A stretch of 5,048 bases of DNA, taken from contig JAEORV010000184.1 in assembly GCA_016840695.1 (NCBI GenBank), positions 1-5,048 of the forward strand, given 5' to 3'. The notes beneath the pieces are model-generated. The model was not told the origin of the DNA. It did not search any database and saw only the letters and a program-made list of their open reading frames with translations. This DNA is from Promethearchaeota archaeon (GTDB lineage Archaea; Asgardarchaeota; Lokiarchaeia; Sigyniarchaeales; SOKP01). Positions 1 through 5,048 of this stretch are shown piece by piece. The first letter of the stretch is position 1; every line of letters starts with the position of its first letter. The translations under genes were made by a program, and so were the position numbers.

Positions 1-5
1 AGACA

Positions 6-57
6 AGCACGAATCATTATCCATTAAATCTGCTACAAACACGCAAACTTTCGTGCT
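6..57. repeat. Inverted repeat AGCACGAA / TTCGTGCT with a 36-base spacer
   Basis: AGCACGAA at 6-13 is the exact reverse complement of TTCGTGCT at 50-57. The pair lies just upstream of the AT-rich promoter region of the PHP gene. It could be a pair of regulator half-sites, the stem of a structured RNA end from an unseen upstream gene, or chance. The spacer holds no other convincing structure. No reading frame across bases 1-112 is long or protein-like enough to call a gene. Confidence 0.35.
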
Positions 58-60
58 ATG

Positions 61-95
61 TTTATTATAATAGAAAATCTTACTTATTATATAAT
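61..95 (+). promoter_or_regulatory. Candidate archaeal promoter of the PHP phosphoesterase gene
   Basis: Two TATA-like elements lie ahead of the ATG at 113: TTTATTATAA at 61-70 and TTATATAA at 87-94. Archaeal transcription usually begins about 25 bases after the TATA box. The first would give a leader of about 20 bases. The second would start transcription at or next to the ATG, giving a leaderless mRNA. There is no Shine-Dalgarno sequence before the ATG, which fits either option. The stretch is so AT-rich that the exact box is uncertain. Confidence 0.5.
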
Positions 96-112
96 ATTTT
101 CATTATTAACTC

Positions 113-904
113 ATGAAATTCAAATATACTGATTTTCACTTACACTCGAGTTGGAGCGATGACATAGTTGATGTTGGTCCTTCCTTCGAAGATTACTTGA
201 GTATCGCCGAGGAAAACGAGATTAATATATGTTTTCTTGAACATTACGAGATTTATCAAGTGGAATCGTTCGAAGATCATCCATTTAGCGTAAATTCAGT
301 CGAGGATTATTTAGAAGAACTAGATAAAATTAAAGAAAACTACGATTTTGTCTTAAGTGGGTTAGAAGTTGATTATTACCACCATAAAGCAGATCAAATA
401 CGCGAGTTCATGGACGATTACGAAAAACAGCTCGATTTCGTGGCAGGTTCGATGCACGAACCAATACTTGATTATCCGATCACACAAAGAGACAAGCTAT
501 ATCAATTGATGGAAAATTGGACTATAACGCAAATTGTTGACGAATTCTTCACGCACTCCGAGCACATGATCAAATCTCAAATATTTAAAAACATATGCCA
601 TATTGACACGATCTTTCGCTATATCAATAAACTAGATATTAAGCCCCCCCCGGAATGCGATTGCTCCGATGAAAGGATTTTAGAATTAGGCAAGCTATGC
701 ATAAAGAACAAAATTGGAATTGAATACAACCTTTCGGGAGTGAAGTTTCCCATTGGTCGTTCATTTCCTTCGAAGGACGTTATTATGCAGTTGAAAAAAG
801 AAGGAGCGAGGATTTTTGTAGGTTCTGATTCCCATTTTGTACCATATTTTCAAGAGCAGATTAAGAATGTGAAAGATGCATACAAGCTCTTAGAATCAGT
901 TTGA
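113..904 (+). CDS. PHP-domain phosphoesterase, histidinol-phosphatase (HisK/HisJ) type
   Basis: This 263-residue protein covers a whole PHP metal-dependent phosphoesterase and is close to the usual length of the histidinol-phosphatase branch (about 260-270 residues). All expected metal-site motifs appear in order: HLH (H9, H11), D16/D17, LEH (H44), GLEVD (E85), AGSMH (H115), ICHID (H163), GIEYNLSG (E204) and GSDSH (D239, H241). These normally build a trinuclear Zn/Mn/Fe site in a distorted TIM barrel. The segment around 143-170, with helix residues leading into the H163 motif, also resembles HisK/HisJ proteins. The likely reaction is hydrolysis of a small phosphomonoester in the cytoplasm, classically L-histidinol phosphate in histidine synthesis. 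No other histidine genes are nearby, so the substrate remains inferred. A run of eight C bases at 644-651 encodes part of K177-PPP and keeps the frame intact. The start at ATG 113 leaves only eight residues before the HxH motif, as usual for the family. Confidence 0.85.
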   Translation: MKFKYTDFHLHSSWSDDIVDVGPSFEDYLSIAEENEINICFLEHYEIYQVESFEDHPFSVNSVEDYLEELDKIKENYDFVLSGLEVDYYHHKADQIREFMDDYEKQLDFVAGSMHEPILDYPITQRDKLYQLMENWTITQIVDEFFTHSEHMIKSQIFKNICHIDTIFRYINKLDIKPPPECDCSDERILELGKLCIKNKIGIEYNLSGVKFPIGRSFPSKDVIMQLKKEGARIFVGSDSHFVPYFQEQIKNVKDAYKLLESV

Positions 905-925
905 AGTTGACGAAATATTAATCAA

Positions 926-943
926 TTTTCACGTCCGTGAAAA
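926..943. promoter_or_regulatory. Perfect dyad TTTTCACG-TC-CGTGAAAA, candidate operator
   Basis: Two 8-base arms are exact reverse complements, separated by TC. The right arm ends three bases before the TATA element at 947-954, so it overlaps the region where the BRE recognised by TFB would lie. A two-base loop is too short for a good RNA hairpin, so a binding site for a dimeric transcription regulator is more likely than a terminator. A repressor here would block TFB/TBP access. The identity of the regulator cannot be told from this window. Confidence 0.55.
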
Positions 944-954
944 ATCTTATATAT
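944..954 (+). promoter_or_regulatory. TATA box of the metallo-hydrolase gene
   Basis: TTATATAT at 947-954 follows a purine-rich stretch that could act as BRE. The expected transcription start is near 976, giving a leader of roughly ten bases before the ATG at 985. A start at the internal ATG at 1006 (residue 8) would give a leader of about 30 bases. Confidence 0.55.
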
Positions 955-984
955 TCTATTATACTAGTATTCTAAATATAATTA

Positions 985-1893
985 ATGTATAGGGCAAAAT
1001 CAAAAATGGTGCATATAGATGTTGAAGGAAAGCTCAATGATAATACTTATCTTTTTGATGGAAAGTATATGAACCTCCCCCATTTTCTTTCGGTTTACAT
1101 AATTGAAAATAATGGAATGCAGTTGATGATTGACACTCCTTCAGAATCATATGTAAGAAAATTCTTAAAGAAATTACAAGAGATAGGATTATATCCAATT
1201 CATAAAATAATATTGACTCATTCGCATTGCGACCACATATCGGGAGCTGCAAGAGTAAAAAAAATGATAAAAGATGTAGATGTTGAAATTTTAGCCTCAG
1301 AAAATGCAATTGATAACCTAAGAAACCCAGAAAAAATGAATGATGCTTTTGGAATAAAAGTCACTCCCGTGGAAAATGTTATTCCATTAAAAGAGAGAGA
1401 CATTGTAAATTTAAATGGTTTAGAATTAGAAGTTTTAAATCTATTCGGTCATACTATGGATTCGATTGGCATTCTTGATAAGAAAAACAAAAATTTATTT
1501 CCAGGAGATGCTATAATGGTCAGAAACGACAATGAAACCTTTTTTCCCACATATTTTCCACCTGATTTTCACGAATCAGAGCAACTCAAAGCATACAAAA
1601 AGTTAAAGGATATAAGAAACGAGTATAATTCCATTTCTTTATCACATTTTGGTACATGGAAAGATGACGGTAAGGATAAATTATTGAATGAAATGGAAGA
1701 TCTATACTTTAAGTCTAAGGAAGCGTTTATAGAATGGTATAAAGAAAATCCTTCAATTAAAGATATAACCTTAAAGTATCGCGAAACATTCATACCAAAT
1801 TCTAAAAGAATAACAAAAGAAAATGTAATGGGTTTTAAATTCTTCATTGGATGGTTCATTGACTCTTTAAAGATCAGTGGATTTATTGAATAA
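985..1893 (+). CDS. Metallo-beta-lactamase-fold metal-dependent hydrolase
   Basis: This 302-residue protein has the complete metal-site signature of the metallo-beta-lactamase superfamily: THSHCDH (H79, H81, D83, H84), FGHTMDS (H156), FPGDA (D175) and LSHFG (H221). The set should hold two metal ions, usually Zn or Fe. The N-terminal strands (about 33-50, LPHFLSVYII then MQLMIDT) are typical of glyoxalase II-like and lactonase-like members. Residues about 195-215 and 230-300 form a charged, probably helical C-terminal part without a recognised domain. There is no rubredoxin or flavodoxin domain, so it is not an FprA-type flavodiiron protein. It is probably a cytoplasmic hydrolase of a thioester, lactone or phosphoester; the substrate cannot be assigned. 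Base use differs from the flanking genes: much more AT-rich, few CpG dinucleotides, and arginine almost always AGA/AGG. The start may be ATG 985 or ATG 1006. Confidence 0.87.
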   Translation: MYRAKSKMVHIDVEGKLNDNTYLFDGKYMNLPHFLSVYIIENNGMQLMIDTPSESYVRKFLKKLQEIGLYPIHKIILTHSHCDHISGAARVKKMIKDVDVEILASENAIDNLRNPEKMNDAFGIKVTPVENVIPLKERDIVNLNGLELEVLNLFGHTMDSIGILDKKNKNLFPGDAIMVRNDNETFFPTYFPPDFHESEQLKAYKKLKDIRNEYNSISLSHFGTWKDDGKDKLLNEMEDLYFKSKEAFIEWYKENPSIKDITLKYRETFIPNSKRITKENVMGFKFFIGWFIDSLKISGFIE

Positions 1894-1938
1894 GAACCAA
1901 TATTCTTCTAATTAAAAAAAAATTTTAGTACAATACAT

Positions 1939-1954
1939 AAAAAGCTTTTATATC
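1939..1954 (+). promoter_or_regulatory. BRE/TATA promoter of the CCG-domain Fe-S protein gene
   Basis: An A-rich BRE-like stretch followed by TTTATATC (1947-1954) forms a good archaeal core promoter. The expected transcription start is near 1977, about 20 bases before the TTG at 1997. The sequence AAAAGCTTTT at 1940-1949 is a 10-base palindrome overlapping the box. GCTTT (1944-1948) and AAAGC (1958-1962) flank it as short inverted arms; these may be chance in AT-rich DNA. Confidence 0.6.
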
Positions 1955-1996
1955 TTTAAAGCAAGATAGATATAAAATAAACAAATGTGATTGTAA

Positions 1997-3229
1997 TTGG
2001 TATTGAAAGAATTTGATACTTACATGGTCTTTAACGAAGAAGCGTGTACTCGCTGTGGAGAATGTTTTCATAAATGTCCCGTGCTAGAGTTGCCGCTAGA
2101 GAAGGCTAAAAAGGAAATTACCGCCATACTTGAAAATGGTAAGTCGAAAGTATTAAAGAAATGCGTTGGATGCATGAATTGTAATCATTATTGTCCCAAC
2201 GATTGTCGTCCCTACGCGCTGATCATTAATAAATGGCACGAAAAATACCTTAAAAATGGATTGCCTGGGAGAGCAAAACTCGTGTTAACCTTGCCTTACT
2301 TGAATCCATACATACATTCATTCATAATTAAAAAACTTCCTAAAGAAGAAAAGAAATGGATAAAGGAATGGGAAGAAAACATTAAGAATCCCGAAATTAA
2401 AGATACTATGATTTACGCAAGCTGCAATCTGTTGGTGCAACCTTACATTTTTCAATCAAAATTATACCAAGATCAGACGATATTCGGCTCGACAGCGCTT
2501 TGTTGCGGGGAACCCCTCTTTCGGGCGGGTTTATTTGAAGGACACGAATTGGTTGCTAAAAATCTCAAACAGGAGCTTGAAAAAATCGGATTTAAAAAGC
2601 TCATCGTGCCTTGTATTGCCGGGTATAACATGTTTAAATACGTGTACGAGGCAAACTATGGTGTAAAAATGAATTTTGAGATTGTCTCAATAGTTGATTG
2701 GCTTTACGACGAACTGAAATCAGGAAAATACGAAATAACGCCACTAAACATTACTGCATGCGTTCACGATAGTTGCTGGCCAAAGATGAGAGGAGATTCC
2801 ATTTTTAATAAGGTTCGCGAGCTACTCGAGATGTGCGGCGTGAAAGTTGTAGAATTGGAACATTCCCGCGAAAACGCCTTATGTTGCGGATTATCTGCGG
2901 CGTGTTCTTCTTATAGCATTTTTCCCTTACTACACCACGCAAAAATAAGATTAAAGGAATTTAAAAAATCGGGAGCGGATATAGTCGTTGATTATTGCGG
3001 CGGGTGTAATTGGATCTTTTTAATCGCAAATTCTTTTTCAGTTAAAAAGAAAACGACCCAACCAATCCACACTATAATGGAAATCGTTCAAATGGCCATA
3101 GGTGAAACGCCCTCTGAAAAATCCAAAAAGCGGGGAGGTAAGATCATTCGATCCTTGCTTGGGAAAGTCGTCAAGGCGTACCTATCTACTGGACGTTATA
3201 AAATTGAAGAATTAGCTAAAGAATCTTAA
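1997..3229 (+). CDS. HdrD-like Fe-S oxidoreductase: two [4Fe-4S] ferredoxin motifs plus two CCG regions
   Basis: This 410-residue protein has the architecture and length of heterodisulfide reductase subunit D and its relatives (GlpC, GlcF, LutA-like). Two ferredoxin motifs CxxCxxCxxxCP lie at C17-C20-C23-C27 and C56-C59-C62-C66 and should bind two cubane [4Fe-4S] clusters. CCG region 1 has C143, C169-C170-G171 and C206, but the final CxxC cysteine is G209. CCG region 2 is complete: C260, C296-C297-G298, C334 and C337. In HdrB/HdrD such motifs bind noncubane [4Fe-4S] clusters that reduce disulfides; in relatives they serve quinone-linked dehydrogenases. The true electron partner is unknown because no HdrE, cytochrome b, HdrA/C or flavoprotein gene is nearby. 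The tail after about residue 373 is basic and could be an amphipathic helix. The start is TTG 1997, because upstream candidates are blocked by stops; ATG 2024 (residue 10) is an alternative that keeps all motifs. No signal peptide or membrane span is seen. Confidence 0.87.
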   Translation: MVLKEFDTYMVFNEEACTRCGECFHKCPVLELPLEKAKKEITAILENGKSKVLKKCVGCMNCNHYCPNDCRPYALIINKWHEKYLKNGLPGRAKLVLTLPYLNPYIHSFIIKKLPKEEKKWIKEWEENIKNPEIKDTMIYASCNLLVQPYIFQSKLYQDQTIFGSTALCCGEPLFRAGLFEGHELVAKNLKQELEKIGFKKLIVPCIAGYNMFKYVYEANYGVKMNFEIVSIVDWLYDELKSGKYEITPLNITACVHDSCWPKMRGDSIFNKVRELLEMCGVKVVELEHSRENALCCGLSAACSSYSIFPLLHHAKIRLKEFKKSGADIVVDYCGGCNWIFLIANSFSVKKKTTQPIHTIMEIVQMAIGETPSEKSKKRGGKIIRSLLGKVVKAYLSTGRYKIEELAKES

Positions 3230-3238
3230 TAATAATAT

Positions 3239-3253
3239 AAAAAAATAAAAAAA
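3239..3253 (-). terminator. Poly-T terminator of the dehydratase gene
   Basis: On the minus strand, two runs of seven T separated by one A begin two bases after the TAA stop of the dehydratase gene. Such T tracts without a hairpin are the usual intrinsic terminators in archaea. Confidence 0.6.
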
Positions 3254-3285
3254 TTTTATTTACTCCTTTCTTCCCTCTTTTGCTG
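3254..3285 (+). terminator. Possible T-rich end signal for the Fe-S protein gene
   Basis: Reading on the plus strand past the stop at 3227-3229, the first pyrimidine-rich stretch (TTTTATTTACTCC, then CT-rich to 3285) lies inside the last codons of the convergent dehydratase gene. It may end plus-strand transcription, so the two 3' ends would overlap. The T runs are short, so support is modest. Confidence 0.3.
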
Positions 3286-4818
3286 CGCAATTAAAGCCTT
3301 GCGGAACTTCTCAAGCATGCTTCTCGGAGTCGTTGGGATCTCTGACCTTTCAATTCTACCTAAGCTACTTTTAATGCCAAATAAATATTTGGCTATGTTT
3401 TTCAACTTTTTAAGGTCATAACGCCCCATCATTGCAATGGTCTCCATTTGAGGCGAACCACCACCGTGAAGTCCTGCAACTTGCATTAATCCCGCAATAT
3501 CGGAACATCCAAGGCTTTCTATGCCTTTAAAGCACTTTAAGACGTTTTCAGGGGGGACCCTTGGATTCCTTTGCATGTATTTCATAGCAAGCTCTCCAAC
3601 TTCCTCGTTAAAGAATGTATCGAGGTACGGTAATGTAGCCATTAATCCGCCTGCAAGATCTGCTACGATTTTATATTCTTCGTATATGTTTTCTCCTGCT
3701 AATCTACGACCTGCGTTTGTCAATATCTCGTCTGGGATCATGGTTCCCGAAGGTGATTTCTCAGAATGAAGCGCGCTTGATTCTCCTGCGGCAAAAACTA
3801 GCTCTGCTGTACCTAAAAGATGCGAGATCTTATCTCTGGCGTGTGCTTTGTTTTCAATTCCGTTATATTCCGCAACTAAAGCTGCTGCGCTCGCTAATAT
3901 TTCTGAAACTGCTGGTTTACATCCGGTATAAGAATGCCTGTGATAATGCGCGAAAAGTAATGCTAAAAAGCCCCCATAAGGAGTCTGTCTTGGATCTGCT
4001 TGACCGTTTAAAAATACCCTCTCATTTGGTATGAAAACATCGTCAAAAATTATGAATGTTTCGACATCTCCCATGTCCATCGTTTTTGGAAGCATGTCTT
4101 CTGGAACGTTTTTAGGTTTATGAAAGTAGGCAGGTCTGGCAAGCAATTTAATGCCATCCCAATCTGCGGGGATAGCAAATGATACGCAGTAATCGTGATC
4201 GTCAGGAAATAGCATTCTGCATGGAACGGCTATTATTTCGTCGACATACGGAGTATTCGTGATGCACTGCTTAGCGCCTCTTACAATAATTCCATCCTCT
4301 CTCGTTTCTACGACTCGTAGATACGCGTCTGGATTTTCTTGTTCTGATGGTCTCTTAGATCTATCGCCCTTCGCATCAGTGCTTGCACACGAGGCTGAAA
4401 GGTCTTTTTCTTGAAACATTTTTATGTAATTTAGAAAATTCTGATGGAATGTAGTTCCAAGAGCTTCGTCGCATTCGTACGTCACGATTGACACTGCATT
4501 AAGCGCGTCAATACCCATGCAACGCTGTATACATCCTCCAACCCTATGGCATAAAACTCTCGTCATGCGTTGTTTATTAAAGAGATCCTCTCGTGTCTGA
4601 TGGATGTGAGTGAAACGATTTATTTTCTTACCGGTGAGGTGAGATGTTGCAGTACATAAATCCTCGTATTTCGGATCAAACGCCTTATCAAATGTTTCTT
4701 TAACCAGTAACATTCCTGGCAAGATTCGAGGGTCGTCACGTCCAACTTTCTCATCGCCGATGAAGATGTTAGGCTTCATTGCATAAAGGTCTTTTTGGTA
4801 TTGTTCAAAAGTTCTCAT
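3256..4818 (-). CDS. 4-hydroxybutyryl-CoA dehydratase / vinylacetyl-CoA isomerase family protein (divergent)
   Basis: This 520-residue protein aligns from its first residues with 4-hydroxybutyryl-CoA dehydratase (AbfD), a tetrameric FAD and [4Fe-4S] enzyme that makes crotonyl-CoA by a ketyl-radical route. The AbfD cluster ligands are all present: C96 and C100 (CIQRC), H293 and C300 (HRHSYTGCK). Residues equivalent to Q101, T190, E257, Y296 and K300 of the Clostridium enzyme are Q98, T187, E253, Y297 and K301. Other family blocks are NRFTHIHQ (67-74), KGDRS (150-154), PSEQ (157-160), FDDVFIPNERVFL (258-270) and HGGGSPQ (451-457). Differences from AbfD as I recall it: M149 is S146, E455 is A448, A460 is G453, and the usual AHQTG before the flavin/substrate site reads QCITN (184-188). 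A 38-residue basic C-terminal extension follows residue 482. The exact substrate is therefore doubtful; 4-hydroxybutyryl-CoA is only the default. No CoA-transferase, 4-hydroxybutyrate dehydrogenase or crotonase gene is in the window. The cytoplasmic location is inferred from lack of signal or membrane segments. The start matches the family N terminus (MRTFEQY). Confidence 0.88.
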   Translation of the reverse strand: MRTFEQYQKDLYAMKPNIFIGDEKVGRDDPRILPGMLLVKETFDKAFDPKYEDLCTATSHLTGKKINRFTHIHQTREDLFNKQRMTRVLCHRVGGCIQRCMGIDALNAVSIVTYECDEALGTTFHQNFLNYIKMFQEKDLSASCASTDAKGDRSKRPSEQENPDAYLRVVETREDGIIVRGAKQCITNTPYVDEIIAVPCRMLFPDDHDYCVSFAIPADWDGIKLLARPAYFHKPKNVPEDMLPKTMDMGDVETFIIFDDVFIPNERVFLNGQADPRQTPYGGFLALLFAHYHRHSYTGCKPAVSEILASAAALVAEYNGIENKAHARDKISHLLGTAELVFAAGESSALHSEKSPSGTMIPDEILTNAGRRLAGENIYEEYKIVADLAGGLMATLPYLDTFFNEEVGELAMKYMQRNPRVPPENVLKCFKGIESLGCSDIAGLMQVAGLHGGGSPQMETIAMMGRYDLKKLKNIAKYLFGIKSSLGRIERSEIPTTPRSMLEKFRKALIAQQKREERSK

Positions 4819-4888
4819 TTTTCTATTCTTCTCGATATTTGTGTAATTAAATCTAATAATGATAAATTGTATTAATTTGCTTCTAGAA

Positions 4889-4918
4889 ATGGTGAATTAT
4901 ATTTATAGTTTACACCAT
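4889..4918. promoter_or_regulatory. Inverted arms ATGGTG / CACCAT around the dehydratase TATA box
   Basis: ATGGTG (4889-4894) and CACCAT (4913-4918) are exact reverse complements, separated by 18 bases and centred on the TATA element. The inner bases match only in part (8 of 13 in the 13+13 alignment at 4891-4916). A dimeric regulator bound here would cover the core promoter. Chance is possible in a region of this size. Confidence 0.3.
4897..4908 (-). promoter_or_regulatory. Candidate TATA box of the dehydratase gene
   Basis: On the minus strand this reads CTATAAATATAA, the best TATA match upstream of the dehydratase start. Transcription would begin near 4877 and leave a leader of about 60 bases. 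A weaker AT-rich element around 4858-4866 (TTTATCAT on the minus strand) would give a leader of about 20 bases. No Shine-Dalgarno sequence precedes the ATG. Confidence 0.45.
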
Positions 4919-4936
4919 AGTAAAGATAACTATAAA
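4902..4936. promoter_or_regulatory. Back-to-back TATA elements, candidate divergent promoter
   Basis: TTTATAGTT (4902-4910) and AACTATAAA (4928-4936) are exact reverse complements with a 17-base spacer. The left copy is part of the minus-strand TATA box of the dehydratase. The right copy reads CTATAAAAA on the plus strand and could drive transcription to the right from about 4960. This would suit a divergent gene beyond the window edge, but AT-rich DNA makes nine-base matches fairly easy. Confidence 0.3.
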
Positions 4937-5048
4937 AAAACAAAAACAAGAAGAGCAGATACTTTAATTTCTGCCGTGATTTTCAATGAAAGGATAGAAA
5001 ATAGCGGTTCATCTCTCAGTTAAGTTGATGTACTCCTTTCCAATTTCT
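4937..5048. other. Right edge without a confident gene
   Basis: Two readings are possible. On the plus strand, an ATG at 5028 opens a frame of seven codons (MYSFPIS) to the edge, downstream of the candidate plus-strand TATA box. On the minus strand, a frame entering from the edge ends with EIGKEYINLTER and a TGA at 5009-5011, followed by T-rich runs around 4934-4953 that could be its terminator. Neither is long enough to decide. An ATG at 4986 on the plus strand meets a stop after three codons. Confidence 0.2.

Noticed and set aside
1..116. Open frames across the left edge: plus-strand tails and a minus-strand frame reading KVCVFVADLMDND
   Set aside because: About 20 open codons are expected by chance, there is no clear start codon after a promoter, and the residues match nothing I recognise.
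1562..1579. CTGATT-ttcacg-AATCAG inverted repeat sharing TTCACG with the upstream dyad
   Set aside because: It lies inside the metallo-hydrolase coding region, its arms differ from those of the promoter dyad, and codons explain it.
1034..1859. Three minus-strand open frames of 61-96 residues opposite the metallo-hydrolase gene
   Set aside because: They lie opposite a gene with a complete set of metal-site motifs, show no recognisable domain of their own, and look like shadows of it.
1911..1925. A9 run then TTTT after the metallo-hydrolase gene, considered as a terminator
   Set aside because: For the plus-strand gene the run is A rather than T and the T4 run is short; no minus-strand gene ends here.
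3521..4034. Two plus-strand open frames of 82 and 105 residues opposite the dehydratase gene
   Set aside because: They overlap the strongly conserved dehydratase frame on the other strand and have no promoter or family-like content.
1997..4818. The Fe-S protein and the dehydratase as one electron-transfer system
   Set aside because: They are convergent with separate promoters, so proximity alone does not show joint function.
4881..4888. TTCTAGAA palindrome near the predicted dehydratase transcription start
   Set aside because: An eight-base palindrome is expected about once in a gap of this size, and nothing else supports it.

Overview
The window most likely comes from an archaeon. Intergenic stretches carry TATA-box/BRE-like promoters. 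No convincing Shine-Dalgarno sequence precedes any gene, the likely leaders are short, and ends look like poly-T terminators. One gene seems to start at TTG. The gene set (a heterodisulfide-reductase D-like Fe-S protein and a 4-hydroxybutyryl-CoA dehydratase family protein) fits anaerobic archaea with an acyl-CoA metabolism, such as Asgard archaea or Bathyarchaeia. The lineage is inferred from gene content and promoter style only.

Layout: four complete genes. Three lie on the plus strand: a PHP-domain phosphoesterase of the histidinol-phosphatase type (113-904), a metallo-beta-lactamase-fold hydrolase (985-1893), and a protein with two [4Fe-4S] ferredoxin motifs and two CCG regions (1997-3229). 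Each of the three has its own candidate promoter, so they are probably separate transcription units. The fourth gene (3256-4818, minus strand) converges on the Fe-S gene across a 26-base AT-rich gap and encodes a flavin/[4Fe-4S] dehydratase of the 4-hydroxybutyryl-CoA dehydratase / vinylacetyl-CoA isomerase family. The 230 bases to its right hold its promoter, a candidate divergent promoter and no confident gene. The first 112 bases hold the promoter of the PHP gene and no confident gene.

No operon links the four genes and no pathway can be reconstructed. The dehydratase and the Fe-S protein would both suit anaerobic acyl-CoA and thiol/quinone redox metabolism, but their convergent order gives no evidence that they work together.

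I see no CRISPR array, mobile element, RNA gene or clearly new multi-gene system. The best leads are: (i) the dehydratase keeps every metal ligand and several catalytic residues of the family but appears to have lost other active-site residues, which suggests a different substrate or reaction; (ii) a perfect 8-2-8 dyad sits against the TATA box of the metallo-hydrolase gene; (iii) that gene has a composition clearly unlike its neighbours; (iv) the first CCG motif of the Fe-S protein lacks its last cysteine.
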